A stretch of 64,000 nt of DNA from Metopolophium dirhodum (Eukaryota; Arthropoda; Insecta; Hemiptera; Aphididae), in NCBI RefSeq assembly GCF_019925205.1, contig NC_083560.1:94454083-94518082 (forward strand), in the 5' to 3' direction. Numbering within the stretch: the stretch's first letter is position 1; every line of letters starts with the position of its first letter. Shown piece by piece: positions 60,190 through 64,000 of this stretch. The translations under genes and the position numbers were made by a program. The notes beneath the pieces were generated by a model. That model worked only from the letters and a program-made list of their open reading frames with translations. It made no database searches and was not told the origin of the DNA.

Positions 60190-61210
60190 GAGTTAATACC
60201 ACCTTACAGTAGAATGATGTGAATAGGTTTGTAGTATTAAAATAAAATAGGCAACAGTTTAAAATTAATCTAAATGTTTTGAAAATGTTATTGTGTTTAG
60301 AAAATAAATTATTATACGTAAAAGTATTAATTACAAATAGTTAATTTGAATTACAACAAATTAACTAAAATTGTTATTCTTTGTTAAAATACCTATCTAA
60401 TTTTGTACAAAATTAATCTTCAAATGCTTATAATAAAAGTCCGTGGCTATATAAATTAAATATTTTGTAAATAATTTTAATAACAGTTTATGAGTCACCC
60501 TGTATTACATTGTCAAGCTTTTTGACCGACCAATTTTTTTTTTGGCCGATATTTATAAAAATAAAGAGGTAGGCAAGTGGATATTGTTCCACTGTAGAGA
60601 ATTCAATGATAAATATTGCATATGAAAAATGATTCTCATCGAAGACCTCAGTGTGACCTTATTAACAGACCCCTGTTAACGTAGTATGGTGTGAATAGGT
60701 TCCTAGTCAAAATAATTAATTGGCATAGCTTAAAATTAATATAAATGTTTTAAATATTTCACTGTGTATAATATAAAATAGAATAATATGAGCAAAAGTT
60801 AAAAGTCCCCACAAATAGTAATTCTGAATAACGCAACAAAATAACTAAAATCGTTAAACTTCGTTTAAATATCTATAGTTTTGTACAAATTCGAATTTAA
60901 ATTGCCTATAAAAATACTATATATTTCTTTAATACTTTGATATCATATATTTTTTTAGATTATGAGGCTAATAAATAATCTCCTTATGAGGAACCATACA
61001 TGACATTTTCATGCTTTAGCTATTAAAATTGAATATTTTATACATTTTTAACTACAATATAATTTGCAAATTTTCGTGATTTTGACGAATGTTGTCTATG
61101 TAATATTTAATATTTTTTAATAGCGAACCTAATATTAAATTTCCAAGCTATTTGACCGAACGAAATTTTTTTTGTATCGACATTTATAGAAAATATAAAA
61201 AATGTTTCAA
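60190..61210 (+). repeat. two diverged tandem units
   Basis: GTGTGAATAGGTT, TTAAAATTAATMTAAATGTT, TAACTAAAATYGTTA and TTTTGTACAAA recur in order at about 60,218-60,415 and 60,690-60,890, and CAAGCTTTTTGACCGACC at 60,513 matches CAAGCTATTTGACCGAAC at 61,144. Confidence 0.65.
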
Positions 61211-61214
61211 ATGT

Positions 61215-62054
61215 CTTTGCTCAAATATTAGCTCTTTTGAAAACTATAACATATGTATAGGAAATGGTAATGTTAACATTTATAACTTTTATAAACGGAT
61301 TCATAGCTTATTGTGCGGGCAGGTACCATGGTATAGACAAATACCACGCAAATGCTAGAAGTCTATAGCCCTGTTGTTGAGTTCTATAATAATATGCCAT
61401 TCAATCAGATATTTGATTGGGAATTAACAGGACGTAAGAACAAAACTGCAGTTTAATAATATAATATTATTGTAACGTATCGAACGCACACTTAGGAACA
61501 ATTGAACCGCCGGACACATGCCACCATAGCTATTATATTGTGTGGACCGTAGACGAATATAATTGAAACCACTTCACTATAAATTATATGATGATATTGT
61601 ATTACCTACCTATTATACGAAATGGTTAGTTTCTCATTGACTAGACCGATTCAATAGCGTATAGAAACAGCGACTAGAAATACCTCGACGTTCATTAGTA
61701 TACAGACGAAAATATTTGTATTGTTAGTTTTTGTAACTCATAGAATAGTTTGGTAAGAAAAAAATCACGATATCGATTAAAAACCAACGAACCGGTTGTT
61801 TAAAATATTCAGGAGATTAAAAAAAACCAAAAAATTGTATGATATTCAATTATTGGAATAATCCGCCCGTATAGGCATTTCTAAGAAAACAAAATAAATA
61901 ACTCAAATTCTTATTGTCGACTTAATTTTGTTTATTACCAACTGTTATTTTTGTTTCACCGAATAATATTAAAAAAAAAAAAAAACGTTAACTTGATTTT
62001 ACTTTTTAAAAATTTAATTAATTAAACAATGATGTGTATTTTAAGTTGAAAATA

Positions 62055-62089
<35 letters not shown>

Positions 62090-62325
62090 GATAATTATTA
62101 TAAGGAACAGAATATGAAAGGATATTCAACTAATTGATGAATATAATATGAATATTACATGTACAATAGTAGGTATACATAAACGCATAACATTAGTTTT
62201 CTTTTTCCAGACTTATAAATATGGTAACTACTTATCTTATAGTTATATTAATGTAGTAACATTTTAGTTTTAGATTAAATAAACCATAAACGTAATAAAA
62301 AGATTTTTGTTTCTTTAAAAAAATT
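61215..62325. other. non-coding AT-rich DNA
   Basis: Contains an (AAT)n microsatellite at about 62,052-62,088. No gene recognised. Confidence 0.45.
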
Positions 62326-62468
62326 AGTATATTTAAGTATTAGTGGGTTTGACGGTTATTTTTTATGTAAATACATTTATATTCTTTATAAAACCAAACT
62401 TTATTAAAATAATAAAATTACTTTATTAAGTTGTTCAATAAAATCATTAGCAATTACAAAAAATTAAA

Positions 62469-62913
62469 TTAATCATTTGATAAAATTATTTTTTTTTTGC
62501 TTTAATATTAGCAAAATCAACTAAAATTTTTTCGATATCTATTTCTTATGTTCATTGTTTTTTGATGTCGATCATTATAATGTTAGATCATCAATCTTGA
62601 CTAGTAGAATTTCTCAAATACTTTTTATTAGCTTCAATTTGGAAAAATAACGTTCGACAAAAGACACAGTTCCTAGTAAACTAAAAAAAGTCTTAAAAAT
62701 CAATTTTATGTGTTCCCTTGCCGAATGTTTATGCAATGCAACAAATCCTAAAAATAATTCTTTTATATCTATTTTCTGTTGGATATGATCAAGACTAGTA
62801 CCTATATCATAAACTACTATAGTAATGTCTTGAGTTGAATCAATAATCAGAGTAAAAGTCTTACTGTCCATAAAAATGTCCTTCACAAGTTTCATTATTT
62901 TAATTTCCATCAT
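62469..62913 (-). pseudogene. hAT transposase remnant (DUF4371/ZMYM1-like)
   Basis: The - strand frame 62,913-62,614 reads KTFTLIIDSTQDITIV, then IDIKELFLGFVALH, and then jumps to VSFVERYFSKLKLIK. These match, in order, the start of the catalytic domain (the aspartate of DSTQD) and the C-terminal dimerisation motif of hAT transposases related to ZMYM1-like proteins; the large middle part is missing. After KLKLIK the frame shifts by one base and continues KYLRNSTSQD, then past stops to EIDIEKILVDFANIKA, the usual C-terminus. Internal deletion, a frameshift and stop codons make it non-functional. Confidence 0.8.
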
Positions 62914-63090
62914 TACCTCGTAATTTTACCAATTGTATAGTATTTGGTAACTTACAAAATTTAAAATATTGTACTTCTAAATTCATTCACAGAAATTTTA
63001 GAACAATTTCAAATTTAGGTATATGTATTAATATAATTTAGTGGCAAAGTCTGATGGCCAATTATAAAATTACGAGGCTTATGTGGGGGT

Positions 63091-63109
63091 GCCACTAATT
63101 ACAGCACTG
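63091..63109 (-). mobile_element. likely terminal repeat of the hAT remnant
   Basis: On the - strand CAGTGCTGTAATTAGTGGC begins with CAG as hAT ends do and lies about 180 bases upstream of the transposase remnant. A degraded partner may be TAAGTATTAGTGGG near 62,334, giving an element of about 780 bp. Confidence 0.4.
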
Positions 63110-63114
63110 AATAC

Positions 63115-64000
63115 AATATATTATATTTGATAGTTGCAATGGCCAATGCCTTCACATGCACTACATCGGATCGGTGATACTATGAAAACTACATTTCTAA
63201 GGTGGTATACAATTTGAAAATTCTATAAACAAAAAACACAGTTATTACAAAATAGATTACAGATTACAAAAATATAAAAAGATTTTTTAAGTCTTAAACA
63301 AAAAAAACCAAGAATTTAAATATTAGATATTAATTAATTGTCCTTTTCTAAAATCAAAACTTAATTTATAAACACATACCTATGTATGTACCTATAACGT
63401 ACCCACACATAAAGTTTATACATTTTCAACGATGTGCCTATATACCTTATACCTTAACCTTACCTATATACCTTACCAATACTTCATCTTCCTTCAAAAA
63501 ATTTCGTCATTGTTTTTTGACTGGTACAATATTTTTTAAAGTTCAATAATATCATTATTGTTCAAAACATAAAGTATAGCACTTATCACAACACATCACA
63601 CTTTATAATTTACTTTTAATAGGAAGCGCCATCAATCAATCAATCTATACATTTATTTGCGCTGAATCCCACACAGCATTGGGAAAATGATAATATTTTG
63701 TGAATGTGGTTGAATAATGAATAATTGACTAATAATATTTTATAAATATTTTCTTCTTATGATAAAAAAATATTGTACTATATGATTGCATAAAAATGTT
63801 GACTTAATATTTTTATAAAGTTTCCGTTAAAATGTTTTTTTGAAAATATATGATTAAAATATTTTGTAAATGTTTTTTATATAATATTTTCAAATATATG
63901 AACTTTCGGCGCAATGATAATATAACTAAAATATTTCCTAATTATTTACGCAACTTTTAAAAATATTTTGACAACTAAATTATTTTCCTGAAAATATTTT
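63115..64000. other. non-coding AT-rich DNA
   Basis: Nothing recognised up to the window end. Confidence 0.5.

Noticed and set aside
1..64000. CRISPR array, bacterial operon or endosymbiont DNA
   Set aside because: No regularly spaced identical repeats with unique spacers and no bacterial-type gene density; tandem arrays here are coding or satellite repeats.

Overview
This is eukaryotic DNA, about 70% A+T, with spliced genes, long introns, AT/AAT microsatellites and a dense load of short inverted-repeat transposons. The base composition, the repeat families and the insect-like proteins suggest a hemipteran, most likely an aphid of the Acyrthosiphon type; this is inference, since no marker gene is present. 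No bacterial genes, CRISPR arrays or convincing tRNA or rRNA genes were seen.

Three protein-coding genes can be supported, all on the + strand. (1) 22,814-26,011: a seven-exon gene for a 259-residue protein with two Ras-association (RA) domains, resembling insect Rau; a second in-phase terminal exon lies at 29,592-29,660. (2) 36,690-37,958: a shugoshin-like protein of 422 residues with an N-terminal coiled coil, ten copies of a 7-residue minisatellite repeat and the C-terminal basic SGO motif; its coding tail and 3' flank are repeated in degraded form downstream. (3) 55,068-56,708: a two-exon, 301-residue ODF3/CIMAP-like (SHIPPO, PGP-repeat) protein of sperm-tail or ciliary microtubules, much richer in G+C than its surroundings. 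There is also an orphan terminal-exon-like open frame at 17,752-17,909 and a deleted hAT transposase pseudogene at 62,469-62,913 on the - strand.

Layout. 1-22,700 is non-coding apart from the orphan exon, with several small inverted-repeat elements and a G+C-richer stretch at about 15,150-17,900. 22,700-30,000 holds the RA-domain gene. 31,137-33,197 is a hAT-type insertion with an 8-bp target duplication that itself carries another repeat. 33,350-38,730 holds the shugoshin gene with its presumed 5' exon. 39,700-54,000 is a transposon graveyard with at least three hAT-type families bounded by 8-bp duplications, long hairpins and a three-level nest at 47,931-49,821. 55,000-56,750 is the ODF3-like gene. 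57,000-64,000 has an LTR-like fragment, tandem repeats and the hAT pseudogene.

The three genes (Ras signalling, centromere cohesion, axoneme) have no evident functional link. The most distinctive signals are the shugoshin minisatellite and its repeated tail, the alternative last exon of the RA gene, and the nested inverted-repeat elements whose boundaries can be read to the base.
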